A DNA stretch of 64,000 nt from Maribacter zhoushanensis (GTDB taxonomy: Bacteria; Bacteroidota; Bacteroidia; Flavobacteriales; Flavobacteriaceae). The stretch lies in the NCBI RefSeq assembly GCF_029350975.1, contig NZ_JARKMR010000004.1, positions 144,854 through 208,853 of the forward strand. Reading direction: 5' to 3'. Position numbers and translations under genes: made by a program. Every line of letters starts with the position of its first letter. Position 1 is the first letter of the stretch. The notes below the pieces were generated by a model. The model worked only from the letters and a program-made list of their open reading frames with translations. It did no database searches and was not told the DNA's origin. This document shows positions 36,529 to 45,976 of this stretch, in pieces.

Positions 36529-37689
36529 ATGTCAAACAAAAAGCCTCTGGTTCTTTTTCTAAATAATATTGCTCCTTTATACCGAAAAAATGTATGGACC
36601 AAATATTTAGAATCCGAAAAAATGGATTTAAACTTTTTTTTCGGCAAAGAATCTTCAAGTGGTATAAAGACAATCAATTTTAATGAGCAAAAATTAAGAC
36701 CTCATGCCCATAAAATTAACATATTAAAAAATGTTTATATTAAACAGTACTTAGTATGGCAGAACTTCAATATTTTCAACTGGATTAAAAAGAAGCCACA
36801 AACCATTATTCTATTAGGTGAATTCAACATTCTAAGTAATTGGCTTATCACTTTGTTTGCAAGAATCAATAATATAGAAATTGTTTCTAAAGGTCATGGA
36901 ATGTATGGTAATGAGAAGGGAATAAAACTATTGGCCAGAAAATCATTTTTAAAAATCTGTAATAAACACCTAGTTTATGAAAAACATGGAAAAAGTATTC
37001 TAAGCAAAAATGGTATAGATCCAGACAGTATTCATATTTTATTTAATTCCTTAGATTATGAAAAACAGAAAAAATATAGAGAATTAATACCTTCAATGAA
37101 CAAATCGGAAATTCTACATTTTTTTGTTAAATCTGAACTTCCTACTTTAATTTTCATAGGTAGATTAACTAAGGTCAAAAAATTAGAATTACTTATAGAA
37201 GCAATCGCGTTAATTCAAAAAGACACTCCTGTCAACTTGTTGATAGTTGGTAATGGCAGTGAAATGGATAGCTTAGAAAAATTAGCTTCGGAAAACCTGA
37301 ATGATGATTGTTATCATTTCTATGGGGAAAACTATGACGAAGCTGTTAATAACAATTTAATTGCAGTAAGTGACCTTTGTGTTTCACCTGGCAATGTAGG
37401 CTTGACCGCCATACATTCTTTAAGTTATGGCACCCCAGTTTGTACGCATTCCAATCTTATGGAACAAATGCCAGAGGCCGAGGCAATAACCCATAAAGTT
37501 AATGGCATCTTGTTTGAACAAGATAATGTGGAGAGTTTAAAAAATTCCATAATGTGGTGGATAAGTAATACGAAGGACAGAAAAAAGGTCAGAGAAAATT
37601 GTTATAAAGTTATTGATACATATTACAATCCAAATTATCAGAAAAAAGTTATAGAAAATCTAATTGATGGCAATAAACCGTTGATTTAG
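36529..37689 (+). CDS. Family 4 (GT-B) glycosyltransferase
   Basis: A 386-residue GT-B transferase. The C-terminal donor domain holds LIFIGRLTKVKKLELLIEA (about 205-223), LLIVGNGSEMD and the donor-binding stretch CVSPGNVGLTAIHSLSYGTP with a downstream acidic region. The N-terminal acceptor domain is diverged and Lys/Asn rich. Among family 4 enzymes it lacks the usual E-x7-E exactly spaced motif, having GLTAIHSL in its place. The acceptor and linkage are unknown. Confidence 0.82.
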   Translation: MSNKKPLVLFLNNIAPLYRKNVWTKYLESEKMDLNFFFGKESSSGIKTINFNEQKLRPHAHKINILKNVYIKQYLVWQNFNIFNWIKKKPQTIILLGEFNILSNWLITLFARINNIEIVSKGHGMYGNEKGIKLLARKSFLKICNKHLVYEKHGKSILSKNGIDPDSIHILFNSLDYEKQKKYRELIPSMNKSEILHFFVKSELPTLIFIGRLTKVKKLELLIEAIALIQKDTPVNLLIVGNGSEMDSLEKLASENLNDDCYHFYGENYDEAVNNNLIAVSDLCVSPGNVGLTAIHSLSYGTPVCTHSNLMEQMPEAEAITHKVNGILFEQDNVESLKNSIMWWISNTKDRKKVRENCYKVIDTYYNPNYQKKVIENLIDGNKPLI

Positions 37690-37915
37690 GTGACAGAATT
37701 AAATTTATACGGGACAAATCAATAACAAAAACTTAAGTATTTCGTCTAATTCTCCTAGCCAATATCAGCAAAATATGCAAAGCGTAATGATGTATACATT
37801 GTAAGAAAATTAATCCACAGATACTATAAAAGCTTTACATCTATTATATATTCTATATACCGATTAATACTTAGTATTCGTCTTTTTTATCTAAAATTTG
37901 TCTCAAAATAAAAGT

Positions 37916-38947
37916 ATGACCAAATATATAGCCACCTGGGTTTATTTAGATTCATCATCTGAAAAATCAAAATATCCAAACAATAAAGGAGATTCTACTA
38001 CACCAGAATTCCAAGCGGTTTATTGGCGTTGTATTGTTCTATTTTTTAAAACTTCTTTACGCTTCAATAAAAATGCTACCCATTTAATTTTTACGAATAC
38101 TGCTGATATACCTACCATTGACGGTATGGATTTAAGCATCTTTTTTAAAGAAAATAATATTGAGGTTATTACATTAAGTAATAAATATCCATTACCAAAT
38201 AACTACTTTGGTAAATTTAGAAACCAATATTTTGAATTCTCCATTATTGATCATATGGCTACCCGTATGCAAGATGAGGATGGCTTTCTACTATTGGACT
38301 CCGATTGTATTTTTACCCAACCAATGGATAACGCCTTTAAAGAACTAGAGGCAGAAGAAATGGCCATTACCTACGTAGTAGACCATGAAACCGATTATAT
38401 GATCCATGGGGTCAGCGGTGATAATATGAAAGAGATTTTTAAGGACTTTGGCGTGGTAGTAGACCAAAATCCATATTATAGCGGCGGTGAGCTTCTATTT
38501 GCCAAAGGAGCCTTTATAAAAAATGTTTCAAACGATTTTCCTCAACTTTTTGACGATATGTTAAAGCGACACAAAGAAGGAAGAATAAAATTTAATGAAG
38601 AAGCCCACGTACTTAGTTATTACTTTTACAAACACAAAGCATTAATGGCCGGCATGGATAAGTACATAAAACGTTTGTGGACGAACAGAAACTATTTTAG
38701 AAATGTACAGCCAGATGACATTAATCTTGCCATTTGGCACCTACCTAATGAAAAGAATACCGGTTTAGATAAATTATTTGGTATGCTTACCAATGGAAAT
38801 GATTTTACATTATTACCAGAAGACGAATACTTGAAAACGGTACACGATGCATTACTAAGAAAATCTAACTACAAGAAAGACTACATTGCCATGTTCAAAG
38901 ATTTTGGATCAAAGTTTTTAATGATGGTGGGTCTAAAAACTAAATAG
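37916..38947 (+). CDS. Putative GT-A-type glycosyltransferase of unknown family
   Basis: About 343 residues from the ATG at 37916. An in-frame TTG at 37898 would add six residues (MSQNKS), but conservation-like sequence starts at MTKYIATW, so ATG is preferred. The protein is soluble with no signal peptide. It has a DxD-like motif in LLLDSDCIFTQP (about 125-136 from the ATG), suggesting a metal-dependent nucleotide-sugar transferase, and TNTAD and GGELLFAKGAF segments reminiscent of family 8-like folds. I do not recognise the family. It is preceded by a 226-bp gap and followed 5 bp later by a transferase with a TTG start. Confidence 0.7.
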   Translation: MTKYIATWVYLDSSSEKSKYPNNKGDSTTPEFQAVYWRCIVLFFKTSLRFNKNATHLIFTNTADIPTIDGMDLSIFFKENNIEVITLSNKYPLPNNYFGKFRNQYFEFSIIDHMATRMQDEDGFLLLDSDCIFTQPMDNAFKELEAEEMAITYVVDHETDYMIHGVSGDNMKEIFKDFGVVVDQNPYYSGGELLFAKGAFIKNVSNDFPQLFDDMLKRHKEGRIKFNEEAHVLSYYFYKHKALMAGMDKYIKRLWTNRNYFRNVQPDDINLAIWHLPNEKNTGLDKLFGMLTNGNDFTLLPEDEYLKTVHDALLRKSNYKKDYIAMFKDFGSKFLMMVGLKTK

Positions 38948-38952
38948 AACGT

Positions 38953-40176
38953 TTGGCATTACGCAAAAAAAATATAGTTCAAATAAATGTAGAATCTAAT
39001 TTTGGTTCTACAGGTAAAATTTGTGTGAACATTAGCGATTACCTAAAGTCTCATGAAAATGAACCTCATATTGCACATGGTCCCATACATAGAGACACCA
39101 GTAACAGCACCTACCAAATAGGAACAAAGCTGGACTACTATCTGCACATACTAAATACCCGAATTTTTGACAAACATGGGCTTGGTTCTAAAAAAGCTAC
39201 AAAGGATTTCTTAAATAAGCTGAAAGTTTTAAAACCAGATTTAATTCATCTGCACAATATTCACGGATATTATATTAATTATGAATTGTTATTTGAATTT
39301 ATAAAAGAAACAAATATACCAGTAGTATGGACCTTACATGATTGTTGGTCATTTACTGGGCACTGTACCCATTTTGAATATATTGATTGTGAAAAATACA
39401 AAACGGCCTGTACCAAATGTCCACTAACGTATACGTATCCTAAAAGTTGGTCGGTAGATCGCTCTTCAAAAAATTTCGCACAAAAGAAAGCTTCTTTTAC
39501 GGGAGTAAAAAACTTAACGTTAGTACCGGTTTCTGAATGGTTGGGCACTAAGGTAGAACAATCCTTTTTACGCCACTACCCTATCCATACCATAACAAAT
39601 GGCATAGACGTTTCAACTTTTGAGCCTAAAAATACTTCAGCTTATAAAGTTGAAAGAGGCTGGAACAATTTTAAAATTATACTAGGTGTTGCAAGTGTGT
39701 GGGACAAAACCAAAGGATGGGAAGATTTTATAAAAATTGCACCACATTTAAAAGACGACGAAAAAATTATTCTTGTAGGTCTATCAAAACAACAGATAGA
39801 GGTATTACCTGAAAATATTATTGGAATAGAAAGAACCGATTCTAAAGAAGAATTGATTCAGTTATACTCATTGGCAGATGTATTTATGAACTTAACATAT
39901 GCGGACACCTACCCCACCACAAACCTAGAAGCACTTTCTTGTGGTACACCGGTTATCACTTATAAAACGGGGGGAAGTGTAGAAGAAATAACAGACTATA
40001 ACGGCGCTATTATAGAACAAGGAAATTATTTAGAAGCATATAAAGTATTTGACAAAATGGGCGCTACATTTAAAAAAGAGCATTCGCAAACCATTAGAAA
40101 TAACGCAATTAAAAAGTTCGACAAAAGTTTTCAGTTAAAAAAGTACGACGAACTATACCAATCTCTTTTAAATTAA
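38953..40176 (+). CDS. Family 4 glycosyltransferase (WcaC-like), TTG start
   Basis: A 407-residue GT-B enzyme with IVQINVESNFGSTGKI at the start, HLHNIHGYY, the WTLHDCWSFTGHC segment with a Cys-rich insert (CTKCP), and the donor-site DVFMNLTYADTYPTTNLEALSCGTP. The start is forced to TTG (38953): an in-frame stop lies at 38941 and no ATG occurs until deep in the domain. It begins 5 bp after the previous stop. It is probably a glucosyl-, galactosyl- or fucosyltransferase of the repeat unit; the exact specificity is unknown. Confidence 0.87.
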   Translation: MALRKKNIVQINVESNFGSTGKICVNISDYLKSHENEPHIAHGPIHRDTSNSTYQIGTKLDYYLHILNTRIFDKHGLGSKKATKDFLNKLKVLKPDLIHLHNIHGYYINYELLFEFIKETNIPVVWTLHDCWSFTGHCTHFEYIDCEKYKTACTKCPLTYTYPKSWSVDRSSKNFAQKKASFTGVKNLTLVPVSEWLGTKVEQSFLRHYPIHTITNGIDVSTFEPKNTSAYKVERGWNNFKIILGVASVWDKTKGWEDFIKIAPHLKDDEKIILVGLSKQQIEVLPENIIGIERTDSKEELIQLYSLADVFMNLTYADTYPTTNLEALSCGTPVITYKTGGSVEEITDYNGAIIEQGNYLEAYKVFDKMGATFKKEHSQTIRNNAIKKFDKSFQLKKYDELYQSLLN

Positions 40177-40255
40177 CGTTAGACATTACGTATTAGCCTT
40201 ATAATAAAAACTAATATTTTCAAAATCAATAATCGAAAATTGAAAAAGTCCTTTA

Positions 40256-41335
40256 ATGAACTTAATTTTAGATAACATTATATTTTCTTTACAAGATGCA
40301 GGGGGTATATCAAATTATTGGTATCAGATCTTAAAAAGAATTAAAGAAGAAGAGGGCTTAAGCATATACTTATTTGATGATTCAGAAAAATCTTCCAATA
40401 TTTTTAGGCAAGAATTGAATCTTTCAAAATTTAAACAATTAGGCAAAAGTCCTGGATTAGTTGGTAGATACACCAATCCAAAACTTGCTCAATTAAGTGA
40501 ACAAGCTATATTTCATTCTAGCTATTATAGATACTCAAAGAATTCTAAACATATAAATGTTACCACTGTTCATGATTTTACGTATGAACATTTTTTCACC
40601 GGTATTCAATTGTACGCACATACCAATCAAAAGAGAAAAGCTTTAGCGCATTCAGATGGTATTATTTGCGTGTCGGAAAATACAAAAAGAGATATGCTCC
40701 ACTTCTTTCCAGAACTAGCTGAAAAGAAGACAGTAGTTATTCCGCACGGTGTTGGAAAACATTTTTATCAGATTGATAAAAAAGAGTTAAGTAGCAAAGA
40801 CTATTTTAATGGCAGGCCCTTTATTTTATATGTAGGAGACCGTAAAGCCATATACAAGAATTTCAACCTAACGGTTAGGGCCAGTAAATTAAGCGGCTTA
40901 CCTTTGGCCATTATTGGTGGTAGCCCTTTGACAGAGAAAGAACAAACTTATATAAACTCTAAATTAAAGACAGATGATTACGTCCATTTTAATGGTGTAT
41001 CCAATGCAGAACTGAACGAGTTTTATAATAAAGCACTTTGTTTGGTGTACCCATCATCGTATGAAGGTTTTGGACTTCCGTTGTTAGAAGCTCAAAGCGC
41101 TGGTTGCCCAATTATTGCAATGAATACCTCTTCCATACCAGAAGTTGTAGAAGAAAGCGGTATTCTATTGGAAGAAGAGTCTCCGGAACTAATAGCAAGT
41201 CACATAAAATTGTTACTGGATGAAGACTATAGAAACGATTTAGTAACAAAGGGATTAGAAAATGTCAAAAGGTTTACTTGGAAAAATACATTTCAAAAAA
41301 CATTTGATTTCTATAAGGAATTAATAAACCAATAA
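40256..41335 (+). CDS. Family 4 glycosyltransferase (mannosyltransferase-like)
   Basis: A 359-residue GT-B enzyme with TTVHDFTYEHF, GIICVSENTKRD and VIPHGVGKHF in the acceptor half. The donor half has ILYVGDRKAIYKNF and YPSSYEGFGLPLLEAQSAGCP, where the E-x7-E motif is intact (Glu of YEG and Glu of LEA). It resembles WbdB/MtfB-type mannosyltransferases, but specificity is not proven. It is 79 bp after the previous gene and 18 bp before the next. Confidence 0.87.
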   Translation: MNLILDNIIFSLQDAGGISNYWYQILKRIKEEEGLSIYLFDDSEKSSNIFRQELNLSKFKQLGKSPGLVGRYTNPKLAQLSEQAIFHSSYYRYSKNSKHINVTTVHDFTYEHFFTGIQLYAHTNQKRKALAHSDGIICVSENTKRDMLHFFPELAEKKTVVIPHGVGKHFYQIDKKELSSKDYFNGRPFILYVGDRKAIYKNFNLTVRASKLSGLPLAIIGGSPLTEKEQTYINSKLKTDDYVHFNGVSNAELNEFYNKALCLVYPSSYEGFGLPLLEAQSAGCPIIAMNTSSIPEVVEESGILLEEESPELIASHIKLLLDEDYRNDLVTKGLENVKRFTWKNTFQKTFDFYKELINQ

Positions 41336-41353
41336 GTTTATATAAATGTTGTA

Positions 41354-42127
41354 ATGAATACAGAAAAGCAAGATATAAAACCATTGGTAAGTATTGTAAC
41401 AGGTACTTATAACAGCTCTAAATTTATTGGTGACTGTGTAAAAAGTATTAATGACCAAACCTATAAAAATATTGAACATATTATTATAGATGGTAACTCT
41501 AAGGACAATACAGTTTCTATAATAGAGCATATGCCCAATAGGGTTTCTAAACTTATTTCAGAAAAAGATGATGGCATTTATGATGCCATGAACAAAGGTT
41601 TAAAATTAGCCGATGGTGAAATATTAGGTATTTTAAATTCTGATGATTTTTATAATTCTGAGGAAGTAATACAAAATGTGGTTGAAGCGTTTGAAGACCC
41701 TAACATAGATTGTGTTTACGGTGATCTAGTTTATGTGGAGCAATTAAATACGGACAAAGTAGTTAGAAATTGGATCACAGGACCTTATAAAGAAAATGCA
41801 TTTAGAAAAGGCTGGCATCCTGCACACCCATCATTTTTTGTAAGAAATTCAGTTTATAAAAAATTAGGATATTTCAATCTAAACTTTGGTCTTGCTGCCG
41901 ACTTTGAATTAATGTTACGCTTTTTAGAAGGTAATAAGATAAAAGGTAAGTACATACCTTCACCTATGGTTAGAATGAGACTTGGTGGTGCTACAAATAA
42001 AAGTTTAAAAAATATTTTACAAGGAAATAAAGAGTGCGTAGAAGCGTTTAAAGCTAATGACTTGAAAGTTTCAGCGGCCTACCCCGTATATAGATTACTA
42101 CCCAAATTAAAACAATTTCTTAAATGA
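41354..42127 (+). CDS. Family 2 glycosyltransferase (WcaA/WcaE-like)
   Basis: A 257-residue GT2 with SIVTGTYNSSKFI at the N terminus, DGNSKDNT (about 52-59), EKDDGIYDAMNKG (about 75-87), metal site LNSDDFY and the HPSFFVR acceptor-region motif, typical of colanic-acid WcaE-type and related transferases. Its stop overlaps the ATG of the following SDR gene by four bases (ATGA), so translation is coupled. Confidence 0.87.
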   Translation: MNTEKQDIKPLVSIVTGTYNSSKFIGDCVKSINDQTYKNIEHIIIDGNSKDNTVSIIEHMPNRVSKLISEKDDGIYDAMNKGLKLADGEILGILNSDDFYNSEEVIQNVVEAFEDPNIDCVYGDLVYVEQLNTDKVVRNWITGPYKENAFRKGWHPAHPSFFVRNSVYKKLGYFNLNFGLAADFELMLRFLEGNKIKGKYIPSPMVRMRLGGATNKSLKNILQGNKECVEAFKANDLKVSAAYPVYRLLPKLKQFLK

Positions 42128-43035
42128 AAGTTCTAATAACTGGTGGTAACGGTTTTTTAGGTAGCTATTTTGTTAAACACTGGAGCGGCAAAGGGAATGA
42201 TGTGCTAACCTTGGGCAGAGGAGACAATAGTGATATAAGATGTGATATTAAGGCAGAAGTACCTAAAATTGAACAGGATATAGATTATGTTATTCATATT
42301 GCCGGTAAAGCGCATAGTGTACCAAAAACGAAGGCCGATGAAGAAGATTTTTATAATGTAAACGTAAATGGAACAGTTAATCTTCTTAAAGGTTTAGAAA
42401 ATAAAGGAATAAAAGGATTAATGTTTATTAGCAGTGTAGCAGTTTACGGTGCTAAAGATGGATCAAACATAACAGAAGAAAACGAATTAAAAGCCACGGA
42501 TAGTTACGGAAAAACAAAAATTGAAGCTGAGAAAATTATTACGGAATGGAGTTTAGAGCAAAAGATTACTGTATCTATTATAAGACCACCTTTAATAATA
42601 GGAAAAAATGCTCCTGGAAATTTAGGTAAGATGATTACCGGGATAGAAAAGGGACGATATTTTAATATTGCGGACGGTAATGCAAAACGATCGGTAGTCT
42701 TAGCGGAAGATCTAGCAGAATTTTCAACAGCGTTAATTACTATTGGTGGCGTATATAATTTAACGGATGGTTTTGATGCAAGTTTTCATCAATTATCTGA
42801 TGTAATTTCTAAAAAGAAGAACAAAAAAAGAGTTAAAAATATGCCTCTTTGGTTAGCCAAGGGAATTGCGAAAATTGGAGATTCTATTGAAATGATTTTA
42901 AAAAAAGAAGCTCCTTTTTCAACAAAAAAATTAAAACAAATGACAACTGATTTAACGTTCAGTTCAGATAAGGCTACTGCAATAGGTTGGCGGCCAAAAA
43001 AAGTAGTGACGAACGTTGAATTATGGATAAATTAA
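42124..43035 (+). CDS. WbpV-like NAD-dependent 4-ketoreductase/epimerase
   Basis: A 303-residue extended SDR with the GGNGFLG nucleotide motif (7-13), the IHIAGKAHS stretch, FISSVAVYG, and catalytic Tyr128-x3-Lys132 (YGKTK). The AGKAH pattern and the IRPPLIIG segment are typical of the WbpV/WbuX group, which reduces the 4-keto sugar made by WbpM to UDP-QuiNAc or FucNAc. That assignment fits the WbpM-like gene at 6564 and the WbpL-like gene at 44801. It overlaps the upstream GT2 by four bases. It could instead be a UDP-GlcNAc 4-epimerase-type enzyme. Confidence 0.8.
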   Translation: MKVLITGGNGFLGSYFVKHWSGKGNDVLTLGRGDNSDIRCDIKAEVPKIEQDIDYVIHIAGKAHSVPKTKADEEDFYNVNVNGTVNLLKGLENKGIKGLMFISSVAVYGAKDGSNITEENELKATDSYGKTKIEAEKIITEWSLEQKITVSIIRPPLIIGKNAPGNLGKMITGIEKGRYFNIADGNAKRSVVLAEDLAEFSTALITIGGVYNLTDGFDASFHQLSDVISKKKNKKRVKNMPLWLAKGIAKIGDSIEMILKKEAPFSTKKLKQMTTDLTFSSDKATAIGWRPKKVVTNVELWIN

Positions 43036-43062
43036 AATAAGACTTTTTTAAAACTATAAATA

Positions 43063-44778
43063 ATGATAATTTTAGGATTAAACACACACCACGCAGATTC
43101 TTCAGCAGCCATATTTGTTGATGGTAAATTAATTGCCGCTACAGAAGAAGAGCGTTTTACAAGAATAAAACATTGGGCCGGCTTTCCTGCCGAGGCCATT
43201 AAGTTTTGTTTGAAAGAGGCCAATACTACCTTAGAGCAGGTAGATTATATAACCTTAGGTAGGGACCCTAAAGCTAAAATTGACAAGAAGGCTTTATATG
43301 CCCTTACCAATTTAAAGACCGGAACATCATTATTAAAAAACCGTTGGGAGAATAGAAAGGATATTTCTTCTATGGCCGAACAATTTGAAAATGCATTTAA
43401 TATTCCCCAAGATATTATCAATGCCAAATTAGTTAACGTAGAACATCATAGGGCTCATTTAGCATCGGCATTTTTTGCTAGCCCGTATGAAGAGTCTGCC
43501 ATTATATCAATTGATGGCTCAGGTGATTTTACAACTACAATGTTCGCTTATGGAAAAGGCAATAAAATTGAAGTATTAGATTCTATAGATTATCCGGTTT
43601 CATTAGGTTTTTTATATACGGCATTCACTCACTTTTTAGGTTTCCCGCATTATGGAGACGAATATAAAGTAATGGGTCTAGCACCATATGGCGAACCAAA
43701 ATACGTAGACAAGGTAAAGAAATTGATCAAATTCAAAGAAAAAGGCCTTTGGACTTGGAAAAAACAATATTTTGGAGAGATCAAAGCGTTGTATGAAAAC
43801 AATCAACCTATAGTTGAGCCATTCTTCACCAAAAAATTCGAAGAGCTTTTTGGAACACCTAGAGGTGCAAAAGAAGAGTTAACGCAATATCATAAAGATT
43901 TGGCGAAGTCCGTTCAAACAGCTACTGAAGATGTAATTTTCCATATGGCAAACCATTTGCAAAAAGCTACGGGCAGTAAAAATATTTGTATTGCAGGTGG
44001 GGTTGCCCAAAACTCTGTTGCAAACGGAAAAATAATTGCAAATACAGATTTTGATAACCTATATATACCTTCAGCAGGTCATGATGCCGGTATATCTATG
44101 GGATCGGCACTATACCATTACAATCAAACTTTAGACTTTCCAAGAGCCGGAGAGCAAAAATCTGCTTCAACAGGTTCTCATTTTAATAATGATGAAATAG
44201 AAGCATATTTAAAAAGCAAAGGTGTTTCGTATAAAAAAATGGAAGACGCGGAATTGTATGATTACATTTCAGATAAGCTAATTGTACCTTCTGTAGTAGG
44301 CTGGTATCAAGGTAGGGCAGAATTTGGTCCAAGAGCATTAGGTAACAGGTCTATTATTGCCGATCCGCGAAATGAGAAAGCTAAAGAATTATTGAACCTT
44401 AAAATAAAACGTAGAGAAAGTTTTAGACCTTTTGCTCCGTCCATTTTAAAGGAATATGTGGGTGAGTATTTTGAATATGATTCAAATGTGCCTTTCATGG
44501 AAAAAGTTTTTCCTATTAAAAAAGAAAAATATAAAGAAATACCCGCTGTTACACATGTTGATGGTACAGGTAGATTACAAAGTGTAGATAAAGAGGTTTC
44601 ACCTAGATATTACAACTTAATAGAAGCCTTTAGACAGAAGACAGGTGTTCCTATTCTTCTTAATACATCGTTCAACGAAAATGAGCCAATAGTGAACACG
44701 CCAGCTGAAGCCTACGCTTGTTTTGAAAGAACGGCTATGGATGTTTTGGTTATGGAAAATATCGTAGTAGAAAGATAA
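43063..44778 (+). CDS. NodU/CmcH-family carbamoyltransferase
   Basis: A 571-residue protein covering both domains of the family. The N-terminal ASKHA-like part starts ILGLNTHHADSSAA and contains EHHRAHLASAFFASP, a substrate/metal site, and DGSGDF. The C-terminal YrdC-related part has WYQGRAEFGPRALGNRS, RPFAPSIL and LNTSFNENEP. It transfers a carbamoyl group from carbamoyl phosphate to a hydroxyl using ATP chemistry, as in Nod factor and cephamycin decoration. Here the acceptor is presumably a sugar of the repeat unit, made before flipping. It lies 27 bp after the WbpV-like gene and 22 bp before the initiating transferase. Confidence 0.92.
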   Translation: MIILGLNTHHADSSAAIFVDGKLIAATEEERFTRIKHWAGFPAEAIKFCLKEANTTLEQVDYITLGRDPKAKIDKKALYALTNLKTGTSLLKNRWENRKDISSMAEQFENAFNIPQDIINAKLVNVEHHRAHLASAFFASPYEESAIISIDGSGDFTTTMFAYGKGNKIEVLDSIDYPVSLGFLYTAFTHFLGFPHYGDEYKVMGLAPYGEPKYVDKVKKLIKFKEKGLWTWKKQYFGEIKALYENNQPIVEPFFTKKFEELFGTPRGAKEELTQYHKDLAKSVQTATEDVIFHMANHLQKATGSKNICIAGGVAQNSVANGKIIANTDFDNLYIPSAGHDAGISMGSALYHYNQTLDFPRAGEQKSASTGSHFNNDEIEAYLKSKGVSYKKMEDAELYDYISDKLIVPSVVGWYQGRAEFGPRALGNRSIIADPRNEKAKELLNLKIKRRESFRPFAPSILKEYVGEYFEYDSNVPFMEKVFPIKKEKYKEIPAVTHVDGTGRLQSVDKEVSPRYYNLIEAFRQKTGVPILLNTSFNENEPIVNTPAEAYACFERTAMDVLVMENIVVER

Positions 44779-44800
44779 CATTCAACCACAAGGAAAATAA

Positions 44801-45778
44801 ATGAGTTCAATTACTCTTTTTATAATCACATTTTTAATTCTATTTTTTTGCGCCTATTTATACATTAAAATAGCGCAAAAATTTGGGATTGAAGATGTGC
44901 CCAATCATAGAAGTTCACATACGCTAAATACTATTAGAGGGGGCGGTATACTTTTCGTAATATCCTTATTCATTTATTTTTTTACGCAATCTCTACCACT
45001 ACCCTATTTATTTGCCGCAATATTTTTAGTTGCCTTTATAAGCTTTGTAGATGATCTAAAAACTCTTGGTACACTAAGCAGATTGGGGGCACAGATAATT
45101 GCTGTTATTTTAGTTTTTTATCAACTAAACCTTTTTGACAATGCTATTTTCTGGATATTGCCATTACTAATTTTCTGTCTTGGAATTATAAATATCTATA
45201 ATTTCATGGACGGCATAAACGGTATTACAGGCTTTTATTCCTTAGCTGTTTTATTTTCCGTTTTGGTATTGAACTACTCATTTAATCTAATTGACTATCA
45301 AATTTTAGTTTTTGGAATTTTAGGAATCTTGGTTTTTGGCTTCTTTAATTTCAGGAAAAAAGCCATTTTCTTTGCAGGCGATATTGGTAGTATTTCTATT
45401 GGAGTTTTCATCGCCTTCTTACTATTTCTATTCTCTTTTAATTTGAATACGCCCCTACCATTTATGTTCATTGCCGTTTATTTGGTTGATGGAGGTGTTA
45501 CCATTATTTCTAGATTAATAAAAAAGGAGAATATTCTTAAACCACACAAAAGTCATCTTTATCAAAACCTTGTACATATAAGATCTGTTAATCACTTGAC
45601 CGTTGCTGGTGGTTACGCTATAGCACAAATTTTAGTCAACATCATTGTGCTATTGGTAATACACGAAAGTTTAAGTCTACAATTACTTACGGCCGTACCA
45701 TTAATTTTAGTATTAATAGTAGTTCACATTTTTTTAAATAAAAAAATGAAACCTAGTTTTATAGAACAAAACACATAA
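44801..45778 (+). CDS. WbpL/WecA-type undecaprenyl-phosphate sugar-phosphate transferase
   Basis: A 325-residue polytopic membrane protein of the MraY/WecA family. Family motifs are DVPNHRSSHT (32-41), VDDLKTL with catalytic Asp84-Asp85, NFMDGINGI (134-142), AGDIGSISIG and the C-terminal cytoplasmic KPHKSHLYQNLV. The family attaches the first sugar-1-phosphate to undecaprenyl phosphate. Its place beside a WbpV-like reductase suggests UDP-QuiNAc or FucNAc as donor, as for WbpL. It is the last gene of the glycan cluster. Confidence 0.92.
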   Translation: MSSITLFIITFLILFFCAYLYIKIAQKFGIEDVPNHRSSHTLNTIRGGGILFVISLFIYFFTQSLPLPYLFAAIFLVAFISFVDDLKTLGTLSRLGAQIIAVILVFYQLNLFDNAIFWILPLLIFCLGIINIYNFMDGINGITGFYSLAVLFSVLVLNYSFNLIDYQILVFGILGILVFGFFNFRKKAIFFAGDIGSISIGVFIAFLLFLFSFNLNTPLPFMFIAVYLVDGGVTIISRLIKKENILKPHKSHLYQNLVHIRSVNHLTVAGGYAIAQILVNIIVLLVIHESLSLQLLTAVPLILVLIVVHIFLNKKMKPSFIEQNT

Positions 45779-45815
45779 TTTACAAATCATAACTTCTTTA
45801 AAAGTCCTATTTCAT

Positions 45816-45851
45816 TAGCATATTTTCTAGTATGCTATAACAGTTTTTTTT
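45816..45851 (+). terminator. Possible terminator after the glycan cluster
   Basis: TAGCATA (45816-45822) pairs with TATGCTA (45831-45837). A run of eight T starts six bases after the stem, so it is weaker than the others in this window. Confidence 0.45.
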
Positions 45852-45976
45852 GACCGCTTCGGTTAAATTGGTTCTTTAAATTCAATTATTTATTACTTTC
45901 GCATAGCTTATTGATAATCATAAACTAAGCTGCAGTTTTAATTAGTGATTTTAATATCAATACCCCCGAATATTTC

